From Collinsella aerofaciens (GTDB lineage: Bacteria > Actinomycetota > Coriobacteriia > Coriobacteriales > Coriobacteriaceae), in contig NZ_JAQLEM010000036.1 in the NCBI RefSeq assembly GCF_028209885.1, forward strand, positions 1 to 21,539: 21,539 bases of DNA, in the 5' to 3' direction. Shown piece after piece: positions 8,811 to 16,158 of this stretch (the stretch's first letter is position 1; each line of letters begins with the position of its first letter). Made by a program: the position numbers and the translations under genes. The notes under the pieces were generated by a model, which was not told the origin of the DNA, ran no database searches, and worked only from the letters and a program-made list of their open reading frames with translations.

Positions 8811-9341
8811 ATGACGGACTCTTTTGAGCAGATTTCCGCACATAACGAGGAGCTGGCGCGCGATATCGTCGAGCGCGCGAGCGCTCGGGGTGTGACGGTT
8901 TCGACGGCTGAGTCGCTGACGGCGGGTATGATCGCCTCGACGATTGCGGATATCCCGGGCGCCTCGGCGGTGCTGCGTGGCGGTGCGGTGACCTACTGCG
9001 ATGAGATTAAGCATCGCGTGCTGGGTGTTGAGCAGGAGACGCTCGACCGCTACACCGCGGTGTCGCATCAAACTGCGCGCGAGATGGCGTCGGGTTCGCT
9101 GGAGCTGTACCAGAGCGATATTGCAGTGAGCGCAACGGGTTATGCCGGCCCCGGCGGTGGTACTGAGGACGATCCTGCTGGCACTTTCTATATTGGCTGG
9201 GCACATCGTTCCGCCGATGGGGGAGTGCCGGTCGTGGACTCTGTGCGCTGCCACTATGAGGGCGACCGTTCGTGTGTTCGTGCCCATACGGTCACGGAGG
9301 CATTGGGTCGCATTGCCCTTGTGCTCAACCCTATGGAATAG
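8811..9341 (+). CDS. pncC: CinA C-terminal domain, nicotinamide-nucleotide amidase
   Basis: A 176-residue stand-alone CinA C-terminal domain. The family hydrolyses nicotinamide mononucleotide to nicotinate mononucleotide in pyridine nucleotide recycling. It shows TAESLTAGM (32-40), the AVTYCDEIK segment and GYAGPGGGT. The first motif is usually TAESCTGG, so Cys and Gly are replaced here. The large N-terminal molybdopterin-binding-like domain of full-length CinA is absent. Start is uncertain: ATG 8811 is used here, GTG 8805 would add two residues; neither has a strong ribosome binding site, and proximity to pgsA (stop at 8798) suggests coupling. It is the last gene before a hairpin terminator and immediately precedes recA, as cinA does in many bacteria. 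Confidence 0.87.
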   Translation: MTDSFEQISAHNEELARDIVERASARGVTVSTAESLTAGMIASTIADIPGASAVLRGGAVTYCDEIKHRVLGVEQETLDRYTAVSHQTAREMASGSLELYQSDIAVSATGYAGPGGGTEDDPAGTFYIGWAHRSADGGVPVVDSVRCHYEGDRSCVRAHTVTEALGRIALVLNPME

Positions 9342-9348
9342 ACGTGTT

Positions 9349-9372
9349 TTAAGGGGCCTCCGGGCCCCTTAA
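9349..9372 (+). terminator. Hairpin terminator after pncC
   Basis: TTAAGGGGCC (9349-9358) pairs perfectly with GGCCCCTTAA (9363-9372) around the tetraloop TCCG, eight bases after the pncC stop. The following T content is poor (TTGTGG), so termination may be inefficient, but location and stem strength fit the end of the rnj-pncC unit. Confidence 0.65.
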
Positions 9373-9469
9373 TTGTGGAGATAGGGACCTCCGGCGAATT
9401 TTATCTTTGTGCAGGTAGTTGTCGTATTTTTCCTCGTCATGATTTTCTTGGTTCGCCTGCGGTCAAGAT

Positions 9470-9507
9470 TTTGGTCAGTGTTTGGTCGGCGTTTGGTTGG
9501 GTTTTGG
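9470..9507 (+). repeat. 11-bp phased TTTGGT repeats upstream of recA
   Basis: Units starting at 9470, 9481, 9492 and (partial) 9503 read TTTGGTCAGTG, TTTGGTCGGCG, TTTGGTTGGGT and TTTGG. The period is 11 bp, about one helical turn, so the repeats face the same side of the helix. They lie about 35-70 bp upstream of the recA -35 element, where activator sites or curved DNA would be expected. No known binding protein is recognised. Confidence 0.65.
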
Positions 9508-9539
9508 AAAGGTCGGCTGCATATGATTTATCTGAACGG

Positions 9540-9568
9540 TTGACCACGAACAGCCGTTCGTTTATTAT
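9540..9568 (+). promoter_or_regulatory. recA promoter
   Basis: TTGACC (9540-9545) and TATTAT (9563-9568) are separated by 17 bp, a near-consensus housekeeping sigma promoter. Transcription would start near 9575, leaving a leader of about 24 nt before the recA ATG. The LexA box lies inside the spacer. Confidence 0.75.
9547..9560. promoter_or_regulatory. LexA box (SOS operator) of recA
   Basis: CGAACAGCCGTTCG matches the CGAAC-N4-GTTCG pattern of Gram-positive SOS boxes, with perfectly palindromic 5-bp arms. It fills the spacer between the recA -35 and -10 elements, so bound LexA would block RNA polymerase. The lexA gene in this window supports the assignment. Confidence 0.82.
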
Positions 9569-9598
9569 CGATGCAGGTTGTTAAGAGGAGGGCTATTC

Positions 9599-10747
9599 AT
9601 GGCCAAGAATTCAGGTCCCGTACGTACCGTTCATGCTCGCACGACGGGTAAAGAGCGCGATGAGATGATCGCCACCACCAAGGCCGACATCGAGAAGAAA
9701 TTCGGCCAGGGTTCCATCATGAGGTACGGCGACGGTGGTCCCGAGCTCGAGGTCGAGGCCATTCCCACGGGCGCCCTGGCCCTCGATGCCGCGCTGGGTA
9801 TCGGCGGCGTGCCGCGCGGCCGTATCGTCGAGATTTACGGTCCTGAGTCCTCCGGTAAGACGACGCTTTCGCTCGAGATCCTGGCCGAGGCCCAGGCAAT
9901 GGGTGGCGTTGTGGCATTTATCGATGCCGAGCACGCGCTTGATCCCACGTATGCCGCGCGCATCGGCGTGGATATCGACGAGGTGCTCATTTCCCAGCCC
10001 GATACGGGCGAGCAGGCGCTCGAGATTGTTGACATGCTCGTGCGTTCCGGCGCCATCGATGCCATCGTCGTCGACTCCGTCGCCGCGCTGACCCCGCGTG
10101 CCGAGATCGAGGGAGAAATCGGCGATACTACGGTCGGTCTTCAGGCTCGCCTGATGAGTCAGGCGCTCCGCAAGCTCGCCGGCTCGCTGTCCAAGTCCAA
10201 CACGACGTGCATCTTCATTAACCAGCTGCGTGAGAAGATCGGCGTCATGTTCGGCAACCCCGAGACTACGACGGGCGGCCGCGCCCTTAAGTTCTTCTCT
10301 TCGGTGCGTATCGACATTCGCCGTATCGACAGCATTAAGCTTAAGGACGAGGTTATCGGTAACCGCGTGCGCGCCAAGGTCGTTAAGAACAAGGTGGCAG
10401 CTCCGTTCCGTTCTGCTGAGTTCGACATCATGTACGGTACGGGCATCTCTAAGGAGGGCTCAATTCTGGACATGGCTGTCGAGTGCGGCATCTGCAAGAA
10501 GATGGGCTCCTGGTTTGCCTATGGCGAGGACAAGCTTGGCAACGGTCGAGAGGCCGCCAAGGCGTTCCTGCGCGAACACCCCGATTGCGCCGACGAGATT
10601 GAGCATAAGGTCCGCCTTGCCTGCGGACTTGAGTTTGATGACGATGCTCCGTCCGAGGTCGAGCTGACCGATCAGCCTGCGCCTGAGGAGTTTGACGAGC
10701 TTTACGCCATCGATGGTTCCGCCATGCTCGATGATGACGACGAGTAG
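9599..10747 (+). CDS. recA: Recombinase RecA
   Basis: A 382-residue DNA-dependent ATPase for homologous recombination and LexA autocleavage. Walker [10 protein letters not shown] is at 81-89 and Walker B AIVVDS at 155-160. Loop 1 is [14 protein letters not shown] (from E171), where TTV replaces the common SHM. Loop 2 is around GNPETTTGG (219-227). The C-terminus is acidic (LDDDDE). ATG 9599 is chosen because GAGGAGG (9585-9591) lies seven bases upstream; the in-frame TTG at 9578 falls ahead of that site. The N-terminus is slightly longer than in E. coli RecA. Expression is probably LexA-controlled through the box at 9547-9560. recX follows after 11 bp. Confidence 0.98.
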   Translation: MAKNSGPVRTVHARTTGKERDEMIATTKADIEKKFGQGSIMRYGDGGPELEVEAIPTGALALDAALGIGGVPRGRIVEIYGPESSGKTTLSLEILAEAQAMGGVVAFIDAEHALDPTYAARIGVDIDEVLISQPDTGEQALEIVDMLVRSGAIDAIVVDSVAALTPRAEIEGEIGDTTVGLQARLMSQALRKLAGSLSKSNTTCIFINQLREKIGVMFGNPETTTGGRALKFFSSVRIDIRRIDSIKLKDEVIGNRVRAKVVKNKVAAPFRSAEFDIMYGTGISKEGSILDMAVECGICKKMGSWFAYGEDKLGNGREAAKAFLREHPDCADEIEHKVRLACGLEFDDDAPSEVELTDQPAPEEFDELYAIDGSAMLDDDDE

Positions 10748-10758
10748 CGGTTACGCTC

Positions 10759-11451
10759 ATGTCGTATACGGTGACCGAGGCCACGGCCGTCTTTCCCGAT
10801 AAGAAGGCGGCTTCCTCGTTCTCGAGCGGGTATGCGTCCAAAAAGCCTTGCGCACATATCGATTGTGAGCTTGAGGGCGGTTTTGAGCGGTCCATTTGGA
10901 TTCCCGTACGGGTCGCGCGGCTGTATGTCAAAAACCGCCCCGATCTTCCCTGTGATTGGGACAACTTTCGTGAGGCGGTGCAGCTCATCGAGCGTAAATG
11001 TGCACTTACCATGGTGACCGAGATGCTATCGCGCCGCGACCATGCGACGGGTGAGGTCCGTGACAAGCTGGCTCGCTACGGCTTTCACCAGCCCGCGATC
11101 GATTTCGCCGTCGAGCGCGCCACCGAGTATCACTTTTTAGACGAGAACCGCTTTTGCTCGTACTTTATCGAGGAGCGCAAGCGGCGCGGTTGGGGACAGC
11201 GCAAAATCGAGACCGAGCTCAAGCGCCGTCATGTCGTGCTCGATGACATTCCCGGTTATCCCGAGGATTATTTTGCCGTCGAAGACGATTTGGCGCGTGC
11301 GTCAGCCCTGCTCGCCAAGCGGCGTGTTCCAGAGACGCGTGGATTCGAAAAACTGGTTCGGTTTTTGATGGGCAAGGGCTTCTCGTATCACATCGCCGCC
11401 GATGCCGTTAAGGCACGTCTCGATGCCGAACGCGAGGAATGTGCGGTTTAG
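10759..11451 (+). CDS. recX: Regulatory protein RecX
   Basis: A 230-residue RecX-family modulator that binds RecA filaments and limits their activity. The typical three-helix repeats are visible: the TEMLSRRDHATGEVRDKL segment, HFLDENRFCSYFIEERKRRG, and WGQRKIETELKRR. It follows recA by 11 bp without a terminator, the usual arrangement, and so is probably SOS-induced as part of a recA-recX transcript. The first roughly 80 residues before the RecX core are less conserved and could hold another start, but ATG 10759 is the first after recA. The ribosome binding site is weak, which suggests reinitiation after recA. Cytosolic, no membrane segments. Confidence 0.9.
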   Translation: MSYTVTEATAVFPDKKAASSFSSGYASKKPCAHIDCELEGGFERSIWIPVRVARLYVKNRPDLPCDWDNFREAVQLIERKCALTMVTEMLSRRDHATGEVRDKLARYGFHQPAIDFAVERATEYHFLDENRFCSYFIEERKRRGWGQRKIETELKRRHVVLDDIPGYPEDYFAVEDDLARASALLAKRRVPETRGFEKLVRFLMGKGFSYHIAADAVKARLDAEREECAV

Positions 11452-11465
11452 GCGTATGCGTTTTG

Positions 11466-11508
11466 TGGCCCTGCCGTTCACCGCGTTTTAGCCGCCGTGC
11501 CGGGGCCA
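11466..11508 (+). terminator. Probable terminator after recX
   Basis: TGGCCC (11466-11471) pairs with GGGCCA (11503-11508) and the stem extends by a T-G and a G-C pair. The intervening region can itself fold. ATTTATTT follows directly. It lies 15 bases after the recX stop and just before a strong promoter. Confidence 0.55.
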
Positions 11509-11513
11509 TTTAT

Positions 11514-11542
11514 TTGACAGTTGTTGTGGTTCAACGTACGAT
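11514..11542 (+). promoter_or_regulatory. Promoter of the rny operon
   Basis: TTGACA (11514-11519), a 17-bp spacer and TACGAT (11537-11542) form a near-consensus housekeeping promoter. The predicted start near 11549 leaves a leader of about 160 nt before rny. It is probably the main promoter for rny and the genes behind it. Confidence 0.78.
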
Positions 11543-11571
11543 AAACACTGTCATTTGCTTTGTGATATGTG

Positions 11572-11586
11572 CTCATCTGTGATGAG
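11572..11586 (+). other. Leader hairpin 1 of rny
   Basis: CTCATC (11572-11577) and GATGAG (11581-11586) pair around a 3-nt loop and are followed by the T-rich TTTGTTTATATGTTTAT. The stem is short, but the layout is that of a weak intrinsic terminator or attenuator shortly after the promoter. Confidence 0.4.
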
Positions 11587-11647
11587 TTTGTTTATATGTT
11601 TATCTGTATCCGACCCGCATAAGCTGCGCCCATATTACTCAAATGTC

Positions 11648-11673
11648 GCGAGCCGTTCGTAAGGACGGTTCGC
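11648..11673 (+). other. Leader hairpin 2 of rny with GTAA loop
   Basis: An 11-bp stem (11648-11658 with 11663-11673, two G-U pairs) closes a GTAA tetraloop, a GNRA-type loop. TTTGTTGTG follows. The stem lies about 35 nt before the rny start codon and could be an attenuator, a processing site for RNase Y itself, or a protection element. Confidence 0.55.
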
Positions 11674-11708
11674 TTTGTTGTGTAACGAATCCATAAAAAG
11701 GAGTGAGC

Positions 11709-13259
11709 ATGCCTATCATCGCAGCGCTCGTTGGCATCGTTTTGGGTGCCATCGCCGCCATTGCCTACATGCGCACCGCCAAGCAGGGTAGTCTTCACGA
11801 GGCCGACGAAAAGATCCAGTCGGCACACGCACAGGCTGAGTCCCTGATCGGTGATGCTAAGCGTCAGGCCGAGACCCTCAAAAAAGAGGCTCTGCTCGAG
11901 GCTAAAGAGGAGATCATCAAGAACAAGCAGGCCGCCGAGGCCGAGGACAAGCAGCGTAAGAGCGAGATTCGTACGCTCGAGAACCGTGTGATGCAGCGCG
12001 AGGAGTCCCTCGATCGCCGCAACGACGCTCTCGACAAGCGCGAACATCAGCTGTCCAGCCAGGCCGGTCAGGTCGAGAAGCGCTCCCGCGAGCTCGAGGA
12101 GCTCTGCGCCAAGCAGACCTCCGAGCTCGAGCGTATCGCCGACCTGACCCGCGAGGACGCCCACAAGGAGCTCCTCGATAAGGTTCGCGGCGAGGTCACC
12201 CACGAGGCTGCCACGATCATTCGCGAGTCCGAGCAGCAGGTTCGCGCCGAGTGCCACAAGACCGCCCAGGAGATTCTGTCCTTGGCGATTCAGCGCTGCG
12301 CTGCCGACCACACAGCCGAGGTCACCGTTACCTCCGTGCACATCCCCTCTGATGACCTCAAGGGCCGTATTATCGGTCGCGAGGGTCGCAACATCCGGAC
12401 CTTCGAGCAGGTTTCCGGCGTCAACCTCGTGATCGACGACACGCCCGAGACCGTCGTTCTTTCGAGCTTCGACCCGGTCCGTCGTGAGACCGCCCGTGTT
12501 GCCCTCGAGAACCTCATCGCCGACGGCCGCATTCACCCCGCCCGCATCGAGGAGATGTATCACAAGGCTGCCGACCTGGTTCAGCAGCGCGTGCGCGAGG
12601 CTGGCGAGCAGGCTGCCTTCGATACCGGCATCCACGACCTGCACCCCGAGATCGTCAAGACCCTTGGTGCCCTGCGCTACCGTACCTCGTTTGGTCAGAA
12701 CGTGCTTCAGCACTCCCTCGAGGTCTCTGACCTGTGCGGCGTGATGGCTTCCGAGCTTGGCCTGGACGTTGTGACCGCTAAGCGCGCCGGCCTGCTGCAC
12801 GACCTGGGCAAGGCAATCGACCATGACGTCGAGGGCCCGCATGCCGTCATCGGCGCCGAGCTTGCCCGCCGTTATGGCGAGAAGCCCGTTATCGTTCACG
12901 CTATCGAGGCTCACCATGCCGATGTCGACCCCAGCACGGTGCTCGATGTCCTGGTACAGGCCGCCGATGCCGTCTCCGCCTCTCGCCCCGGTGCCCGTCG
13001 CGAGTCTGCCGAGAACTACATCAAGCGTCTTGAGAAGCTCGAGGAGATTGCCAACTCCCATGAAGGCGTCGAGCGTACCTATGCCATGCAGGCTGGTCGC
13101 GAGGTCCACGTCATGGTTCAGCCGGACAAGATCTCCGATGCCCAGTCCACGGTCCTGGCTCACGATATCGCCCATCAGATCGAGGAAGAGATGGAGTATC
13201 CCGGTCAGGTGCGCGTCGTCGTGATTCGCGAGAGCCGCGCTGTCGATATCGCTAAATAA
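11709..13259 (+). CDS. rny: Ribonuclease Y
   Basis: A 516-residue membrane-anchored endoribonuclease that starts decay of many mRNAs. An N-terminal membrane helix (about 2-21) is followed by a long charged coiled coil (about 30-190). The KH RNA-binding domain has [10 protein letters not shown] at 219-228. The HD hydrolase domain has HD at 364-365 in [12 protein letters not shown]. Length is normal for the family. ATG 11709 is preferred over GTG 11703 because the AAGGAG ribosome binding site (11698-11703) would overlap the latter. It is the first gene after a strong promoter with a structured leader. RNase J is also encoded in this window, so the organism has both major decay enzymes. Confidence 0.96.
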   Translation: MPIIAALVGIVLGAIAAIAYMRTAKQGSLHEADEKIQSAHAQAESLIGDAKRQAETLKKEALLEAKEEIIKNKQAAEAEDKQRKSEIRTLENRVMQREESLDRRNDALDKREHQLSSQAGQVEKRSRELEELCAKQTSELERIADLTREDAHKELLDKVRGEVTHEAATIIRESEQQVRAECHKTAQEILSLAIQRCAADHTAEVTVTSVHIPSDDLKGRIIGREGRNIRTFEQVSGVNLVIDDTPETVVLSSFDPVRRETARVALENLIADGRIHPARIEEMYHKAADLVQQRVREAGEQAAFDTGIHDLHPEIVKTLGALRYRTSFGQNVLQHSLEVSDLCGVMASELGLDVVTAKRAGLLHDLGKAIDHDVEGPHAVIGAELARRYGEKPVIVHAIEAHHADVDPSTVLDVLVQAADAVSASRPGARRESAENYIKRLEKLEEIANSHEGVERTYAMQAGREVHVMVQPDKISDAQSTVLAHDIAHQIEEEMEYPGQVRVVVIRESRAVDIAK

Positions 13260-13260
13260 C

Positions 13261-14346
13261 ATGAGCGACGCGAACGAGCTCATCTCATTTATCGCGTCGA
13301 TGTCGGGGGAGGGCAACCTTCGCGTCGAGGAGAACCTTGGCGAGGGGTATGTCCGCCTCCGCGTTTCGGAGGCCGAGCGGCGCCAGGCAAAACACGACAT
13401 TCAGCATGTCGAGGATATCGTCATCGAAATGCTCCGTAATGCTCGCGATGCCGGCGCCGACAAGGTCTATCTCGCCACGACCAAGGAAGATGGCGTCCGC
13501 ACGCTTGTCTTTCTGGATAACGGTTCGGGCGTTCCGCAGGATATGCAAGAGCGAATCTTCGATGCTCGCGTTACCTCAAAGCTCGAGAGCATGAAGATGG
13601 ACCGTTGGGGCGTTCACGGTCGTGGCATGGCATTGTTTTCGATCAAGCAGAACACCGACGAGGCCCGTGTGGTCACGTCCGGCGTCGATCTTGGTTCAGC
13701 CTTTAAGGTGAGCGTTGCAGCCGACCGCCTCAGCGAGCGTGCCGATCAGTCCAGCTGGCCCCAGGCCGTCAAGGATGAGGACGGACGTTATGTCTGTGCT
13801 CGCGGCCCGCATAATATTATTCGCGCTGCCTGTGAGTTTGCGCTCGAGGAGCTGCGTGGTTGCGATGTCTATCTTGGTTCTCCGTCTGAGATTGCCGCGA
13901 CCCTTTATGCTCAGGCGACAAGTCGGCTCGATACGTCTCGTCTCCTGTTCATTGACGACGAGAGCGAGCTTCCGGTTGTCGACCGTTTAGGCCTTGCCTC
14001 CGATGCCGAGGACTTTATCCGCATCTGTTCGGGTTTGGGTCTTGAGATGTCCGAGCGCACGGCTCATCGCATTTTGGCAGGGCAGATTAAGCCCGTTCGC
14101 GGTGTGACCGCGCGTCTGCTGCGCGAGCGTGATTCGTCTTCGCATGCGCCGGCTCCTGTCGATCTCGCGAAGGATCGTCGCGGGCTACGTATTGCCAAGG
14201 ATGACATGGCACAGTTTTCGCGTGCTGTGGAGCGCGACTTTAATGACCTTGCCGCCCGGTACTATCTCAACCTTTGCGGCGACCCAAAGATTCGCGTTTC
14301 GCGTGATCGAATCACCGTGACCTTCGATCTTGCCAAAGAGGAATAG
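13261..14346 (+). CDS. GHKL-fold (HSP90-like) ATPase of unknown function
   Basis: A 361-residue cytosolic protein with a Bergerat ATP-binding fold. The N-box is E56-MLRN60-ARD63-AGAD, the G1 box DNGSGV is at 86-91, and a glycine-rich lid GVHGRGMALFSIK is at 117-129. These resemble MutL, HSP90 and histidine kinases, but I see no phosphoacceptor, receiver, MutL C-terminal or chaperone middle domain. The C-terminal two thirds (about 140-361) match nothing I recognise. It starts two bases after the rny stop with no clear ribosome binding site, so it is probably translated by coupling, and lies just upstream of spoVS. Bacillus has the phosphodiesterase gene ymdB between rny and spoVS instead. A role connected with RNase Y or SpoVS is only inference from position. 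Confidence 0.8.
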   Translation: MSDANELISFIASMSGEGNLRVEENLGEGYVRLRVSEAERRQAKHDIQHVEDIVIEMLRNARDAGADKVYLATTKEDGVRTLVFLDNGSGVPQDMQERIFDARVTSKLESMKMDRWGVHGRGMALFSIKQNTDEARVVTSGVDLGSAFKVSVAADRLSERADQSSWPQAVKDEDGRYVCARGPHNIIRAACEFALEELRGCDVYLGSPSEIAATLYAQATSRLDTSRLLFIDDESELPVVDRLGLASDAEDFIRICSGLGLEMSERTAHRILAGQIKPVRGVTARLLRERDSSSHAPAPVDLAKDRRGLRIAKDDMAQFSRAVERDFNDLAARYYLNLCGDPKIRVSRDRITVTFDLAKEE

Positions 14347-14352
14347 TGCCTT

Positions 14353-14406
14353 TACCGAGTCCACTCGGTACGATAAAGTTATTGCAGTTAAAACGTACTT
14401 TTAAAC
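14353..14406. promoter_or_regulatory. Two palindromes before spoVS
   Basis: TACCGAG (14353-14359) and CTCGGTA (14364-14370) form a perfect 7-bp inverted repeat with a TCCA loop. TTAAAA (14388-14393) and TTTTAA (14399-14404) form a second, AT-rich one just before the spoVS ribosome binding site. They are the only unusual sequence in the short gap between the ATPase gene and spoVS. An operator or an internal promoter is possible, but I cannot find a convincing -35/-10 pair. Confidence 0.4.
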
Positions 14407-14420
14407 GCAGGAGTTTCTTC

Positions 14421-14738
14421 ATGGATTGCCTGAAGGTATCAAGCAAATCATCGCCCGCGTCCGTTGCCGGCGCCATCGCCGGCATGGTCAAGGATGGTGT
14501 ACCCGTCAACATCCAGTGTGTCGGTGCCGGTGCTGTCAACCAGGCCATTAAGGCCGTGGCTATCGCGCGCGGTTTTTTGATTCCAACCGGTTTTGATATT
14601 TCCTGCGCGCCCGTGTTCTCCGATATCCTCATTAACGGGGAGTCGCGCACGGCCATCCGCCTTTCTATCTACGTTCACCAGATCAATCGAGCTGCTATGG
14701 ATAACGTCGTCATGGATGATGTTAAGCCTGTGGCATAG
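14421..14738 (+). CDS. spoVS: Stage V sporulation protein S homologue
   Basis: A 105-residue SpoVS-family protein, a small Alba-like putative nucleic-acid-binding protein. LKVSSKSSPASVAGAIAG and the segment GAGAVNQAIKAVAIARGF match the family closely. Bacillus SpoVS has 86 residues; this one carries an extra C-terminal tail of roughly 20 residues ending MDNVVMDDVKPVA. ATG 14421 is chosen from AGGAG at 14409-14413, seven bases upstream, and because homology begins there; an in-frame ATG at 14346 only adds unrelated residues. In Bacillus SpoVS affects sporulation, but no sporulation genes are visible here and Coriobacteriia are not known as spore formers. The rny-spoVS-miaB order is shared with Firmicutes. 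Confidence 0.92.
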   Translation: MDCLKVSSKSSPASVAGAIAGMVKDGVPVNIQCVGAGAVNQAIKAVAIARGFLIPTGFDISCAPVFSDILINGESRTAIRLSIYVHQINRAAMDNVVMDDVKPVA

Positions 14739-14787
14739 CTTCTGCTTGCCTCGATTCGCCTCCCTTCCATCGTTAGGACTTATGCAC

Positions 14788-16158
14788 ATGGACCAGCGTT
14801 CCGTACGCGATATTCTTGCCGGTAAAACCTACTTGATCCGCACCTTTGGCTGCCAGATGAATCAGCACGACTCCGAGCGTGTGAGCGGTCTGCTCGATTC
14901 GTATGGTTGCCTCATGGCGCTCGATCCCGAGCATGCCGATATCGTTGTCTTCATGACATGCTGTGTGCGTGAGGCCGCCGATACTCGCCTGTACGGTCAG
15001 TGCAATTCCTGCAAAAGCCTGCCGCCTTCGCCTTCGGGCAAGCGTGTGGTTGCCGTGGGCGGCTGCATCGCGCAGCGTGATGGCGAGGGCCTTCTCACCA
15101 ACGTCGATAACGTCAATGTCATCTTTGGCACGCATTCTATCGCACATGTGGCCGAGCTCATTGCCGAGGCGTTCCTTGACGGCAAGCGTCATATCCGCAC
15201 CAATGAGCATGAGGATACGGATGCCATGAGCATGCCGTGGCATCGCGAGACCCAGTATCACGCCTGGGTGCCCATCATGACGGGCTGCAATAATTTCTGC
15301 ACCTATTGCATCGTGCCGTACGTGCGCGGTCGCGAAAAGAGCCGCCCCTTCGAGGAGATTGTCGACGAGGTGACCGGTTTGGTGCGCCAGGGCGTGCGTG
15401 AGATTACACTGCTGGGCCAAAACGTTAACTCATATGGTCGCGATCTGTTTGGCAAGCCGCGTTTTGCCGATCTGCTACGTGCCGTGGGCGATACGGGTGT
15501 GGAGCGCATCTTCTTCACGTCTTCGCATCCCAAGGATCTATTGCCCGAGACCATCGACGCCATGGCCGAGACGCCTGCCGTTATGCCGCAGCTGCACTTG
15601 GCCGTCCAGTCAGGTTCGACACGGATCCTCAAAGAGATGAATCGCCGTTATACACGCGAGGACTATCTGGGCCTGGTCGATCGCATTCGCAACCGCATGC
15701 CCGATATCGCGCTCTCGACCGACATTATCGTTGGCTTCCCGGGCGAGACTGAAGAAGACTTTGAGCAGACGCTCTCACTTGCCGAGACGGTCCGTTATGC
15801 TCAGGCCTATACCTTCATCTATTCCAAGCGCGCCGGTACCCCTGCCGCCGAGATTGACGATCCTACGCCGCATGAGGTTATTCTCGAGCGTTTCAACCGC
15901 CTGGTTAAGGTTATCGAGACCACGGCACACGAGTATAACCAGGGTGAGCTTCATGCTGTGGTGCCGGCGCTCATTGAGGGCACGAGCAAGAAGAACGATG
16001 CGGTCCTGCTGGGCAAGAGTCCCAAGAATCAGACCGTTCATGCGCCTATCCCCGAGGGTTACAGCATCGATCAGCTTGTTGGCAAGATCGTTGATGTTGA
16101 CGTTGACGTTGCCAAGACCTGGTATTTGTCCGGCTCCGTTGTGGGCGAGCCGCGCTAA
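14788..16158 (+). CDS. miaB: tRNA-2-methylthio-N6-dimethylallyladenosine synthase MiaB
   Basis: A 456-residue radical-SAM methylthiotransferase that converts i6A37 to ms2i6A37 in tRNAs. The N-terminal domain has TFGCQMNQHDSER (C22), TCCVRE (C58, C59) and GGCIAQRDG (C93). The radical-SAM cluster is C167, C171 and C174 in CNNFCTYC. A TRAM domain closes the protein. Two features differ from the usual NTCSVRE form: the Asn is Met and an additional Cys (C59) follows C58. Extra Cys residues also occur in QCNSC (71-75). ATG 14788 is preferred, nine bases after AGGA at 14775-14778; ATG 14782 would add two residues. The stop overlaps the start of miaA, whose product makes its substrate. Confidence 0.95.
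   Translation: MDQRSVRDILAGKTYLIRTFGCQMNQHDSERVSGLLDSYGCLMALDPEHADIVVFMTCCVREAADTRLYGQCNSCKSLPPSPSGKRVVAVGGCIAQRDGEGLLTNVDNVNVIFGTHSIAHVAELIAEAFLDGKRHIRTNEHEDTDAMSMPWHRETQYHAWVPIMTGCNNFCTYCIVPYVRGREKSRPFEEIVDEVTGLVRQGVREITLLGQNVNSYGRDLFGKPRFADLLRAVGDTGVERIFFTSSHPKDLLPETIDAMAETPAVMPQLHLAVQSGSTRILKEMNRRYTREDYLGLVDRIRNRMPDIALSTDIIVGFPGETEEDFEQTLSLAETVRYAQAYTFIYSKRAGTPAAEIDDPTPHEVILERFNRLVKVIETTAHEYNQGELHAVVPALIEGTSKKNDAVLLGKSPKNQTVHAPIPEGYSIDQLVGKIVDVDVDVAKTWYLSGSVVGEPR

Noticed and set aside
7083..9287. 734-codon minus-strand open frame opposite rimO, pgsA and pncC
   Set aside because: It spans three clear genes on the other strand, has no family motif and has the composition of an antisense shadow.
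9470..9491. Resemblance of TTGGTCAGTG to the LexA-independent (PafBC-type) recA promoter motif of mycobacteria
   Set aside because: There is an extra base in the first block and no TANNNT -10 at the required distance; the 11-bp repeat explains the sequence better.
9375..9584. 69-codon open frame upstream of recA
   Set aside because: It runs through the phased repeats, the promoter and the LexA box, and has no recognisable motif or ribosome binding site.
11592..13400. 602-codon minus-strand open frame opposite rny
   Set aside because: Its Gly/Leu/Val/Asp-rich repetitive look is the antisense reading of the RNase Y coiled coil and domains; no independent evidence of a gene.
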